Made by a program: the position numbers and the translations under genes. Positions 19,104 through 28,400 of a stretch of DNA of 64,000 bases are shown one piece after another (position 1 is the stretch's first letter; each line of letters opens with the position of its first letter). Source of the DNA: Chitinophagales bacterium (GTDB lineage: Bacteria > Bacteroidota > Bacteroidia > Chitinophagales > JADIYW01); NCBI GenBank assembly GCA_020636545.1, contig JACJXS010000013.1, forward strand, positions 62,001 to 126,000, given 5' to 3'. The notes beneath the pieces are model-generated. The model was not told where the DNA came from. It ran no database searches and was given only the letters and a program-made list of their open reading frames with translations.

Positions 19104-19970
19104 CTATTGGTTTATCGTTTTCAAATTCAACATTTCTCTAGTTTCTGCAATACTTGCAATTTCTCTGTCTAACATACGTGCCAGTTTTACACCCCATTCA
19201 ACACATTCGCCATTAGATTTCGCCATCTCACCATTAGGTAAATAAAAATTATCTTCTAATCCAACACGAAAATTACCGCCCATAGTACAAGCTGTTGCAG
19301 CCAACTGCCATTGTTTTCTACTTATCCCAATCACTTGCCAAAACGCACCTTCTGGCACTTGTTTGATTTGATGAATCAAATTTTCAGTAGTAGCTGGAAT
19401 TCCTCCAAGCACACCCATTACCAAACTATAACAAGCATTATCAGGAATTAAGCCCATTTCTCGAAGAGGTTCTACATTGTGAATATGACCTGTGTCAAAA
19501 CATTCCATTTCTGGACAAATATTATTTTCATTCATTGTTTTTACCACTTTAATCATCGTATCGAAGGAGTTCTCAAAAACAGCATTCCAATAAAATTGTT
19601 TTTGTTTTTTTGAAAATATGGCATAGTTCATACTTCCCATATTGAATGCTGCCATATCTGGTTTTGTAACAGGTAAATGCTTTATTCTCTCTTGAACTGA
19701 AAGTCCAATGGCCCCAGTAGAAAAATTGATAATTACATCAGGAGAATGTTTGCGAACTTCTGCTTTTATTTCTTCAAATACTTCAGTTCTCCAACTTGGA
19801 ATACCGTTATCTTCCCTTGCATGAATATGAACGATACTTGCACCTGCATCTACAGCACGTTTGGCTTCTTCGCCTAATTCTTTCGGTGTGTAAGGAATTG
19901 CTGGACAATGTGCTCTGTTAGTAGCAGCTCCTGTAAGTGCCGCACTTAATATTAGTTTTTTGTTTGCCAT
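19104..19970 (-). CDS. Beta-keto acid cleavage enzyme (BKACE, DUF849 family)
   Basis: BKACE enzymes use zinc to split a beta-keto acid, condensing one part with acetyl-CoA to give acetoacetate and a new acyl-CoA; the founding member is Kce of lysine fermentation. The 288-residue protein has the zinc motif VHIHAR (His47 and His49), the N-terminal ILSAALTGAATNRAHCPAIP, CFDTGHIHN and the end GGNFRVGLEDNFYL. The family contains many substrate classes that cannot be told apart by eye. Its place between an enoyl-CoA hydratase and two acyl-CoA dehydrogenases points to catabolism of an unusual acyl chain or amino acid. Confidence 0.88.
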   Translation of the reverse strand: MANKKLILSAALTGAATNRAHCPAIPYTPKELGEEAKRAVDAGASIVHIHAREDNGIPSWRTEVFEEIKAEVRKHSPDVIINFSTGAIGLSVQERIKHLPVTKPDMAAFNMGSMNYAIFSKKQKQFYWNAVFENSFDTMIKVVKTMNENNICPEMECFDTGHIHNVEPLREMGLIPDNACYSLVMGVLGGIPATTENLIHQIKQVPEGAFWQVIGISRKQWQLAATACTMGGNFRVGLEDNFYLPNGEMAKSNGECVEWGVKLARMLDREIASIAETREMLNLKTINQ

Positions 19971-20003
19971 GATATTATTTTATTACTTCGTGTTTTTAAT
20001 AAT

Positions 20004-20828
20004 TTATTCGCCTTTCCATTCAGGTTTTCTTTTTTCTTTGAATGCCAAAAGGCCTTCAGCAGCATCTTTACTTTTTAGGCAGTCCATCAACATTGCATGT
20101 AAGTATTTATGTTTATCCTCAGCAGATTTTGTTTTCATTTCTTGAAATGCTTTTAAACCTAAGCGTATAGCAGTTGGCGATTGCTCTTTAATTTCTGCAA
20201 TTAATTCTTGTACTCTCGAAGCTAAATTTTCTTCTTTCACCACTTCAGATACAATTCCAATTTCTTGTGCTTCTTTTGCAGACAAAATCTTAGCTCTTAT
20301 ACATAAATCTAAAAGTTGTCTGGCAGACATTAAAGGCTCTAAAGTTGCCATTACTTGAAAAGGAAATATCCCTCTTTTTACTTCAGGTAAGCCAAATTTT
20401 GCTGACTCCACCGCAATAACATGTGTGCAACCACCAATCATTAAAAAACCACCTGCATATACATCGGCATGTACTTGTGCAATACAAGGCTTGTGTAAAC
20501 CATTAAATTCATCGCCTAGTTTTACAATATCATTTGGCATTGGAATCGTAGATATTTTTTCTGCAGTATTTTCTCCAGCAAATGCTTTTAAATCAGCACC
20601 AGCACAAAATGTAGGGCCATTAGCTTTTAATACAACGCACCAAATAGAATTGTTATAATGTGCATAGGCTAAAGCATAAGCGAGTTCGTTGGCTAAAAAT
20701 AGATGAAAGGCATTTCTCTTTTCTGGTCGATTGAGTGTAATGGTTAGTACATTTTCTTTTTCTTCTACAATAAGGTAAACAAAGTTTTGTACATTAAAAC
20801 TTTGGATTTGTTCTTCGGTATAAGTCAT
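20004..20828 (-). CDS. Enoyl-CoA hydratase/isomerase (crotonase family)
   Basis: A 274-residue crotonase that would hydrate an enoyl-CoA or isomerise its double bond. The oxyanion-hole segments are FCAGADLKAF and VHADVYAGGFLMIGGC; the second catalytic region GLPEVKRGIFPF has Glu in GLPE and lacks an obvious second Glu, so hydratase activity is plausible but not certain. N-terminally it carries about fifteen extra residues. It is the first gene of the five-gene reverse-strand operon, and a palindrome and probable promoter lie upstream. Confidence 0.85.
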   Translation of the reverse strand: MTYTEEQIQSFNVQNFVYLIVEEKENVLTITLNRPEKRNAFHLFLANELAYALAYAHYNNSIWCVVLKANGPTFCAGADLKAFAGENTAEKISTIPMPNDIVKLGDEFNGLHKPCIAQVHADVYAGGFLMIGGCTHVIAVESAKFGLPEVKRGIFPFQVMATLEPLMSARQLLDLCIRAKILSAKEAQEIGIVSEVVKEENLASRVQELIAEIKEQSPTAIRLGLKAFQEMKTKSAEDKHKYLHAMLMDCLKSKDAAEGLLAFKEKRKPEWKGE

Positions 20829-20903
20829 TTTTTTATTTGCTATCTATTAATTTTTATATAAAATTCATTCTCGTTCAACTAAAGTAATAAAATATCTTAA
20901 TCA

Positions 20904-20917
20904 AACAAACGTTTGGT
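20904..20917. promoter_or_regulatory. TetR-operator-like palindrome upstream of the acyl-CoA operon
   Basis: AACAAACGTTTGGT contains the perfect ten-base palindrome CAAACGTTTG at 20906-20915. TetR-family repressors of fatty-acid breakdown commonly bind sites of this kind. On the reverse strand it overlaps a TTTG that precedes TACTTTAG (one mismatch to the -7 box), so a bound repressor would cover the promoter. The binding protein is not in the window. Confidence 0.5.
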
Positions 20918-21022
20918 ATTCTTTTTTACATAAGCTAAGTTAATTATTCAATGATTTTCTATTAATGCAACTATAATTTTAAATTAACACGTATAAATTT
21001 AGAAAAAAAGTACTTTCAATTA

Positions 21023-21616
21023 ATGAAAATTGTCATCATAAAATACAATGCTGGAAACACCAATAGTGTTGAAAATGCTTTGCAAAGATTAGCTATTGAG
21101 CCAATTATTACTGATGATAAAGAAGTAATTTTATCAGCAGATAAAGTAATTTTTCCAGGCGTTGGACATGCCGCACCAACCATGAAATTTTTAAAAGAGC
21201 GAAATTTAGACCAAGTCATTAAAAATTTAAAGCAACCAACTTTAGGTATTTGTTTAGGACAACAATTGATGTGTGAACATAGTGAAGAAGGCAATGTTGA
21301 TGGATTAGGCATTTTTCCTATTCAAGTAAAAAAGTTTGAGAATTCTGCTGAAAAAAAAGTGCCACAAATAGGTTGGAATAGTATTTCAAACTTAAAGACA
21401 AATCTATTTGAAAATATTTTTGAGCAAAGTTTTGTTTATTTTGTTCACTCCTATTATTGTGCATTATCATCAGAATATACAATTGCTCAAACAGATTATA
21501 TTCTAAATTTTTCGGCAGCTTTGCAAAAAGACAATTTTTATGCGGTTCAGTTTCACCCTGAAAAATCAGCAGCTATTGGGCATCAAATTTTAAAGAATTT
21601 TATAGAAAAAATATAG
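21023..21616 (+). CDS. hisH: Imidazole glycerol phosphate synthase glutaminase subunit HisH
   Basis: HisH releases ammonia from glutamine for HisF in histidine synthesis. The 197-residue class I glutamine amidotransferase has the nucleophile Cys77 in GICLGQQLM, the catalytic His178 and Glu180 in QFHPEKS, and HisH-specific features such as the N-terminal YNAGNTNSV and PQIGWNSI. No other his gene is in the window, whereas his genes are usually clustered. It could instead serve a HisF-like partner in another pathway, as in some surface-sugar clusters. The family is certain, the pathway slightly less so. Confidence 0.85.
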   Translation: MKIVIIKYNAGNTNSVENALQRLAIEPIITDDKEVILSADKVIFPGVGHAAPTMKFLKERNLDQVIKNLKQPTLGICLGQQLMCEHSEEGNVDGLGIFPIQVKKFENSAEKKVPQIGWNSISNLKTNLFENIFEQSFVYFVHSYYCALSSEYTIAQTDYILNFSAALQKDNFYAVQFHPEKSAAIGHQILKNFIEKI

Positions 21617-21697
21617 TTTTAAAAATCACTTTCCAACACTAAAGAAGTTTGTTCAAAATTAAATAGCTTTAGAATTTTTATTAGGCTGAAAATTTCT

Positions 21698-21705
21698 TAT
21701 TTTTG
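21698..21705 (+). promoter_or_regulatory. TAnnTTTG promoter box of dnaX
   Basis: TATTTTTG ends five bases before the dnaX ATG, placing the likely transcript start at the start codon. No -33 TTG is evident. Confidence 0.45.
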
Positions 21706-21710
21706 TAGTA

Positions 21711-22850
21711 ATGGATAATTTTATAGTTTCGGCTCGAAAATACAGACCGATGCGTTTTACAGACGTTGTTGGTCAAGAACAAGTTTCTGAAACTTTAAAA
21801 AAAGCATTATCTAGTGGCAAACTGGCTCAATCATTTTTATTTTGTGGCCCGAGAGGTGTTGGTAAAACAACCTGTGCTAGAATTTTAGCCAAAGCTATCA
21901 ACTGCGAAAATCCATCAGAAGAATTTGAACCCTGTAATGAATGTAATTCTTGCAAGTCATTTACTCAAAATGCGTCTTTCAATATATTTGAATTAGATGC
22001 TGCTTCAAATAATAGTGTTGATGATATCAGAGTGCTAGTAGATCAAGTTAGATTTGCTCCACAAGCTGGAAAATATAAAGTCTATATTATTGATGAGGTT
22101 CACATGTTATCTCCAGGTGCATTCAATGCTTTTTTAAAAACATTGGAAGAGCCTCCAAGTTATGCTATTTTTATTTTAGCAACAACAGAGAAGCATAAAA
22201 TTATTCCGACAATTTTATCAAGATGTCAGATTTTTGATTTTAAGCGAATTGCTAATCATGATATTGTTAAGCAATTACAATATATTGCAGATAGCGAACA
22301 AATTGAAACAGAAGATGCTGCATTGCATATTATTGCAGAAAAAGCCGACGGTGGTTTGAGAGATGCCTTATCGCTTTTTGATAAAATAGTAAGTTTTGCT
22401 GGTAAGAAAGTTAGTTATCAAGATGTCATTAATAACTTGAATATTTTGGATTATGATTATTATTTCAAAATTACAGATTATTTTATCAGTCAAGATAGTA
22501 CATCTACTTTAAATGCCTATAATGAAATCATGCAAAATGGTTTTGATGGCGAAATTTTCATAGGTGGATTAGGAGAACACCTTAGAAATTTATTAGTTTG
22601 TAAAGCACCAGAGACCGTTCAGTTGTTAGAGAAAAATGAAGATTTAAAACAAAGGTATTTAGATCAAGCACAAACGATAGACGAAACTTTTTTGATTAAT
22701 GCTTTGAGTATTTTAAATCAATGTGATATACAATACAAACAAGCAAAAAATAAACGTTTACATGTTGAAATATACCTTTTAAAACTTTGTTTCTTAGGTA
22801 CACAAATCGAAAACACTTTAGAGGTTTTGCTAGGCGAAAAAAAAAACTAA
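21711..22850 (+). CDS. dnaX: DNA polymerase III gamma/tau subunit, zero-frame product (gamma-like)
   Basis: DnaX is the clamp-loader ATPase of the replicative polymerase. These 379 residues hold the AAA+ domain with Walker A GPRGVGKTT (46-54), the zinc-binding Cys65, Cys75, Cys78 and Cys81, Walker B IIDEVHML, sensor LATTEKHKI and SRC box ILSRCQ, followed by domain III. The frame ends GEKKN-stop inside an A10 run, just where domain III ends. Reading continues in the -1 frame for a further 226 codons that encode the tau-specific part. So either the gene makes gamma and tau by slippage, or the run is one A short through a sequencing error. Confidence 0.93.
   Translation: MDNFIVSARKYRPMRFTDVVGQEQVSETLKKALSSGKLAQSFLFCGPRGVGKTTCARILAKAINCENPSEEFEPCNECNSCKSFTQNASFNIFELDAASNNSVDDIRVLVDQVRFAPQAGKYKVYIIDEVHMLSPGAFNAFLKTLEEPPSYAIFILATTEKHKIIPTILSRCQIFDFKRIANHDIVKQLQYIADSEQIETEDAALHIIAEKADGGLRDALSLFDKIVSFAGKKVSYQDVINNLNILDYDYYFKITDYFISQDSTSTLNAYNEIMQNGFDGEIFIGGLGEHLRNLLVCKAPETVQLLEKNEDLKQRYLDQAQTIDETFLINALSILNQCDIQYKQAKNKRLHVEIYLLKLCFLGTQIENTLEVLLGEKKN
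22837..22846 (+). other. A10 slippery run inside dnaX
   Basis: Ten A residues follow GGCG. The zero frame reads GAA AAA AAA AAC TAA, ending at once; the -1 frame reads on through AAA CTA ATT. A run this long can cause RNA polymerase slippage as well as ribosomal -1 shifting. I see no strong hairpin just downstream. Confidence 0.7.
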
Positions 22851-23524
22851 TTTCACTTCTTGAACAATATAAAATCCGAAGAGAAAGTAAAAAAGTTTCT
22901 GTTCCTCAACAAATAATATCTGAAAAACTTAAAGAAGTTCATAAATTAGAAACTAATCTAAATAATATTAAATCTAATGAACAAACATCAAATATAATTC
23001 AACCTACATTACAAAATAGTACCACTACAATTTCTAACAACACAAGTGTACAACAAGGTACAAAGCCTAAAAAAATATTAGCTCAGAAATCTTCATTTGG
23101 AAATTTGCTAAAAGATTTAAAAGAAGAGACAATAGAAGCACAAAAGAAATATGAATTTTCACAAGAAAATGCCATTGAACTTTGGAAGCTTTTTATTGAG
23201 CATATCAGACCTAAAGCACAAAATTCATTTATAAATATCATTAATAATCAAGTTCCTGAAATCAAAGGCAATACCATTTCTCTTTACGTTTCTAATAATA
23301 TCAATTATGAAATAATTCAAATATATTGCTCAGATATCGTCAGTTTTTTTATTAGTAATACGAATAATAACAGAATTGAATTGGATATTATTGTACAGAA
23401 AAATGAGCAAGATGATAATGCCCCTAAAAAGAAACCTGTTGATAAATTAAAAGAATTAATAGACAAAAATGATAAAATTGTCTATTTAATCGAAAAGCTT
23501 AGTATTGATTTAGAAGCCTTTTAA
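22844..23524 (+). CDS. dnaX: dnaX continuation in the -1 frame (tau-specific domains)
   Basis: This frame supplies 226 residues that complete a tau of about 604 residues. It starts KLISLLEQYKI, passes through a low-complexity Ser/Asn/Thr linker, and ends in a compact domain (ENAIELWKLFIEHIRP, ISLYVSNNINYEIIQIY, then VDKLKELIDKNDKIVYLIEKL) like the C-terminal part of Bacteroidota DnaX, which contacts polymerase and helicase in better-known bacteria. It has no ATG of its own near the junction; an in-frame ATG-like start at 22787 lies inside domain III and makes no sense as a separate protein. Its stop overlaps the stop of the convergent acyltransferase gene. Confidence 0.8.
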   Translation, partial: KLISLLEQYKIRRESKKVSVPQQIISEKLKEVHKLETNLNNIKSNEQTSNIIQPTLQNSTTTISNNTSVQQGTKPKKILAQKSSFGNLLKDLKEETIEAQKKYEFSQENAIELWKLFIEHIRPKAQNSFINIINNQVPEIKGNTISLYVSNNINYEIIQIYCSDIVSFFISNTNNNRIELDIIVQKNEQDDNAPKKKPVDKLKELIDKNDKIVYLIEKLSIDLEAF

Positions 23525-25017
23525 GCAAAATACTTTCCTCTTATTTTCATAAAAGTTAATTCGATATATTTATAAGATGCTATTGAAACTAAAGTGAGCA
23601 TACCCATTGAAAATAATGGAACCATGATAAAATTCTTTGCACCAAAAATACCAATTCCCATACCTACAAAAACATCTAAAAATATTTGATTTAAGATATA
23701 CATACTATAAGTTGTAAGCCCAACATAGTTGAGGAATTTATTATCAATTTTGAAAATATTATTATCATCGTTTATCATATTAAACAAGATAATAAAAACA
23801 CAAGGAATGATAATAAAGACATGTTTAAATGCATAGAAATAAATATTATTGATATAGGCAGCCAACAACAATAATAAAATTGAAGCAATTTGAGTTTTTT
23901 TAGAAATTAAAAACAAATAAACTTTTGGATATTTGCTTTTATATGCTTCTAAATTTATAATGATGTATGCTAAAAAACCACCTCCAGCAAAAGCTCCGAA
24001 TCTTGCATGATGTACAAAATCAAAGAACTTATAATAATTATCGGTCTTATAAAATTGGTATAAAACCAAAGTAATAAGTAAAACAATAAAATATCCAATA
24101 TAAATAACTGCAAATGATTTTAAAATGTTTTTTGTTTTGTGTAAAACAATCGGCCATGCTATATAAAATTGTTCTTCAACGCCAACTGACCAATAATTTG
24201 AAATATGAGGAAAAAATGCTCCAATTGAATAAGCTACATTCGGAATCATAAATAAATACAATAAAAATATTTTATCGATTGAGTTACAGTAATCCATACC
24301 ATTTTCTAAACCTGGAGCTCCTTTTGCACAAACTAATTTATAAAAACCAAAAGCTAAAAACAAGCCAACTAAATAGATAGGTAAAATTCTAAATGCTCTA
24401 CGAATATAAAATTTCTTAAATGCAATTTTATTAGTTTTTGTTTTCTCTTTGATTAAAAAGTAACTAATAAGGAAACCGCTTAAAACAAAAAATACTGTCA
24501 AGAATCCTTGTCCAAATTGTTCCACTAAACTTCCTTTTTGAACAGGTAAATTGGCAGATGTTTTAACAGAATATACGCCCAACATGTGTACAAAAGTAAC
24601 GTACCAACAACCAATTGCTCTCAATGCATCTAAATTTTTAAAATAAATACCTGTTTTATTAGAAGGCTCCTCCTCTTTCTTTTCTGAAGTAAAATAATAA
24701 GCCAAACCACAACCTAGAATATTGACTGCAATATCTCCTAATGAAAAATGACGGTTGGGGATATAAAAATGTTGAATGATTTCGACAAACAATCCAAGAA
24801 CAACACAAATTATAATTGATGATTTCTTATCTATCCAACCAGCAAATTGTAAGAACTTGAAAAGTGTATAATAAAAAACAAAATGGACGAATTTGTCAAA
24901 AAATATCTTTTGCAAAAATTCGTCCTTTGGTATTTTTTCACCAGGGAGAAAACACAGATACAAAATCATAGCAGTCCAAATTGCTGCCGGAATAGTTTTT
25001 GTTATTTTATCGAACAT
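23521..25017 (-). CDS. VanZ-like domain fused to acyltransferase family 3
   Basis: A 498-residue membrane protein in two parts. Residues about 1-115 are a VanZ-like domain: four spans with the family pattern VEIIQHFYIPNRHFSLGDI and VNILG. Residues from about 128 are an acyltransferase of the OafA/YrhL type, beginning LDALRAIGCWYVTFVHM, with FFVLSGFLIS and about ten spans, which would acylate cell-surface sugars. In related genomes a stand-alone VanZ gene commonly follows gcvH; here gcvH lies four bases upstream and the acyltransferase is attached. No frameshift is seen at the join. The substrate is unknown. Confidence 0.85.
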   Translation of the reverse strand: MFDKITKTIPAAIWTAMILYLCFLPGEKIPKDEFLQKIFFDKFVHFVFYYTLFKFLQFAGWIDKKSSIIICVVLGLFVEIIQHFYIPNRHFSLGDIAVNILGCGLAYYFTSEKKEEEPSNKTGIYFKNLDALRAIGCWYVTFVHMLGVYSVKTSANLPVQKGSLVEQFGQGFLTVFFVLSGFLISYFLIKEKTKTNKIAFKKFYIRRAFRILPIYLVGLFLAFGFYKLVCAKGAPGLENGMDYCNSIDKIFLLYLFMIPNVAYSIGAFFPHISNYWSVGVEEQFYIAWPIVLHKTKNILKSFAVIYIGYFIVLLITLVLYQFYKTDNYYKFFDFVHHARFGAFAGGGFLAYIIINLEAYKSKYPKVYLFLISKKTQIASILLLLLAAYINNIYFYAFKHVFIIIPCVFIILFNMINDDNNIFKIDNKFLNYVGLTTYSMYILNQIFLDVFVGMGIGIFGAKNFIMVPLFSMGMLTLVSIASYKYIELTFMKIRGKYFA

Positions 25018-25021
25018 AGAT

Positions 25022-25399
25022 TTAGCCTACCAACGCCTGATATGCTTCGCTATCTAAAAGGCTTTCAACTTGAGATGCATCTGTAATTTTAATTTTAACC
25101 ATCCAACCATCGCCATAAGGTGCAGAATTTACTAATTCTGGTTGGTCTGCTAACAATGCATTTATCTCTATAATTTCACCTGCAATAGGCATAAATAAAT
25201 CAGAAACAGTTTTTACAGCTTCAACAGAACCAAAAATTCCATTTTGCTCTATTACTTCTCCTAAAGTTTCAATATCAACATAAATGATATCACCCAATTC
25301 TTTTTGAGCGAATTCTGTAATCCCAATTGTAGCTGTATCGCCTTCAACTTTTACCCACTCGTGTTCTTTTGAATACTTTAAATCTGATGGAAATTGCAT
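25022..25399 (-). CDS. gcvH: Glycine cleavage system H protein
   Basis: GcvH carries the aminomethyl group on a lipoyl arm between the P, T and L proteins of glycine cleavage. The 125-residue protein shows the N-terminal [28 protein letters not shown] and the lipoylation site Lys63 in [11 protein letters not shown]. Length is standard. It is four bases from the VanZ-acyltransferase gene and surely co-transcribed with it, although the functions differ. The E3 partner may be the lpdA product at 1.7-3.1 kb. Confidence 0.97.
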   Translation of the reverse strand: MQFPSDLKYSKEHEWVKVEGDTATIGITEFAQKELGDIIYVDIETLGEVIEQNGIFGSVEAVKTVSDLFMPIAGEIIEINALLADQPELVNSAPYGDGWMVKIKITDASQVESLLDSEAYQALVG

Positions 25400-25461
25400 A
25401 ATATAATTTTTTGCTAAGATAAGATATTTTTATTGTCAAACCTTCATAATTTACAAATAAA

Positions 25462-28400
25462 TTATTGAGCTAAAGAGAACCTAAATGTTACACCACCACG
25501 ATGTGTTTTAGTAGGGTAAGAAGATAATGTTGCGGGTAATATTTTTCTAAAGTCATAGAAAACTCTAATATTGAATTTTTCATTTACAATATAATCAATA
25601 GTTGCAGCTAAAGACATTGTTTTTTGTCCACGCACTGGTTCAGCAATATTTTGATCTAAACGATAATTGACGGTCTTATCATTTCTGATAGAAAAATCAG
25701 CTCTCAAATTGATATCGTTATTCAATGTTATTTTTTTACCTTTAATTTTAAATGGCACTTTAAAATGTGCAATTTTATAACCTAAAGCAGCTGTAATTTC
25801 AGTCGTTCTTGTTTCACTTAATCTATAATCCAACATACTCAAACTCAACATTCTTGATTTCTTAAATTCAAAGTTTGTAATTAAAGAGTTTTTCCAAGTC
25901 GCTTCAAGTCCAATCAAAGGCGATAATTGTTCCTGAATAGCCACTTGTGGAACTACATATAATGAATAATAATTTCCAGTTAAGGTATCCATATTATATG
26001 GCGTGTAGTACATATCTTCATTTACATAACCTGGTGTATTTAAGAAATTCAAATTGGTAATGTAAGAACCTATACTAAAAGTAGAATTATAGCCATGTGT
26101 TATATTAAACGAAGTAAACATTTTTTTACCCCATTTTGTTTTTGTAATTCCATTATACGTTAAACGCCAGTTTGGTAAAGGCATAGTTTTTAATGGATTT
26201 AATTTTACTCTATCAATACTTTTACCTGTATATGCAGCAATCAATGATGGTAACAAAACATCTTGTGAGAATGGACCATATCCCTCTTTGTAATTTGGTA
26301 AAACAATAGAATCATTAATATAAATACCTGTTGAGTTTGGATTTTTATCTCCAAATTTTTGAGAATATAATTCTCTGTTTTTTTCAAAATTTCTAAAAGC
26401 TGCTGTGAAATTATTATCGTCAACTTTACCAAAAATAGTTCTAAACATTAAAAATGAAATAGAATAATTTCCTGAAACTTGTGGCGTTAAATGTTGGTAC
26501 GCCATACCATTTCCCGTTTTCTTAAAAAATTCAGAATAGTTTTCGCCTTGTGTTTTTTGCATGGTAATATCTATTCGTAAATCTCGGAAAGGTTCTAAAG
26601 AGACTCTTAAATTGAATGTTTTTTGTTTAGTTTGTATAAATTGGTAATTTAATGTTGTATCAGCCGAAATCCAACCTTGCTCTCCTTTTCTTCCTAGCCA
26701 AGTAGTATCTCTTTGTCCGCCCATTAAAAATTTAAACCCTGGTGCTTTATGTTCAAAATTTTGTCCGAATAACAATGGTGTTGGCATTAAGCCTGGCAAA
26801 ACTGTAGTATATGTTCTGTCTAAACTTAAAGATGCACGCTGCAACATCATCAATGGACGAACAACAAAATCTAGTTTTGGATTGGCAGGTTGTGTTAAAC
26901 CTTTTTTAGAATACTTTAAACTTCTTAATTGGTTTTTCAATTCCTTTTTCTCCACAACCATCTGTTCAATTTGTTCTCTTGTAATGGTTGTATCTAATTT
27001 TGCAGCCTCAATATCCTCAATTTTTTTCTCAATTTCCTTTTCCTTTTGAACCATCTTATCTATGAAATTCTGATTTTGTTTTTCATATTGTTCAACAGCT
27101 TTTGTATATTCTTCTTTAGTTTTCTTTGGCTGATTTGTATTATATGGTTTTAAGAATTTAGCTTTATTATATAGATTTTTAAAATTAACATCAGCATTAA
27201 TTTGATAAGTCATAGAGTTTTGAGCAATTGCTCCTAAGCTTTGCAATGCCAAAGATGGTGCAGTCCATTGATAAGTGCTACCATATCTTGTACGAACAGT
27301 CATCCAATCCAAAAATGGAATATGTTGTAATGGCAAATTATAACTTGCATTAAAATTATGATTATAATTAGTTGGACGTCCTAATTTTAAGAAATTGTGC
27401 CACATTGAATCACGTTTGGCTTTAGTATTCAACTCTCCAAAAGGTTCATCAATTCTAGCTTGTTGGTTTGCTGTATAATCCACGCTAATGGAACGTGTTA
27501 AATTATATCGAATACTCCAAAATCTATCCCAAGTAAAATATTTAAAATAAGTTGGGTCTAATACTAAACCATCATCACCTATGTCTCTAATTTTAGTTTT
27601 ATTAAATTGACGATTTAAGTCTGTTCTAAATGATAAGGAAGAAGGCTTCAAACTTAGGTTAAATTCTTTAATAGGCTTTAGATACTTATTGTTATTTTTT
27701 AAAGATTTGAACGGTTGCCAAATAAATTGTTTTGGCGTAAATGTATATCCTAAAGCACCTGTATGTCTCACTGTTCTATCATATTCTACGATTGGACTTG
27801 TCTTCTCCAATTCAGTATAAGCATAAGTAAATGTAAAATTCTCAATATCATAAATCCTTGCTTGTTTATCAGGATTGGTTCTAACTTTTTGTAAATTCGT
27901 TACGTTGATGCTTTTAATTGTCGTAATATCTTGCACAATATTTTTAATCGAATCAATTTGTTGCTTTTTTTCACTTTTTGTCAAATCAGCATCTGCATTA
28001 ATTTCATCATATTTATCTTTAACTTTCACATCAAACTCATAAGGATCGTATTTTGGTGTACTTACAGCTTGTGAATACTGTGCATACACTGGAATTTTTA
28101 GACCAGCCTTTTCTGGAAGTAAATTGCCTAATTGCAAATTTGCAGTAGCATCAATTTGGTAAAAATTATCTCTATTTCTTTGATCTACTTTTTGTTCAAT
28201 ATCACCATAACCAATTGTATGCATATTTCCAGAAAGTGTAATATTTCCTAAGTTTCCTAATTGAACATCTACACGTCCTAATGCAGCCCAACCTTTGGTT
28301 TCATCAAAACCACTCACTCTTAATTCGTTTACCCAAACTTCGGCACATTTTGGGTTTCCATCATCATAATTATCATTAATTCCACTGATTCTCTTTGGAT

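Noticed and set aside
22787..22843. Separate gene starting at 22787 for the tau-type domain
   Set aside because: The start lies inside domain III of DnaX in another frame, and the downstream part makes sense only as the DnaX C-terminus.
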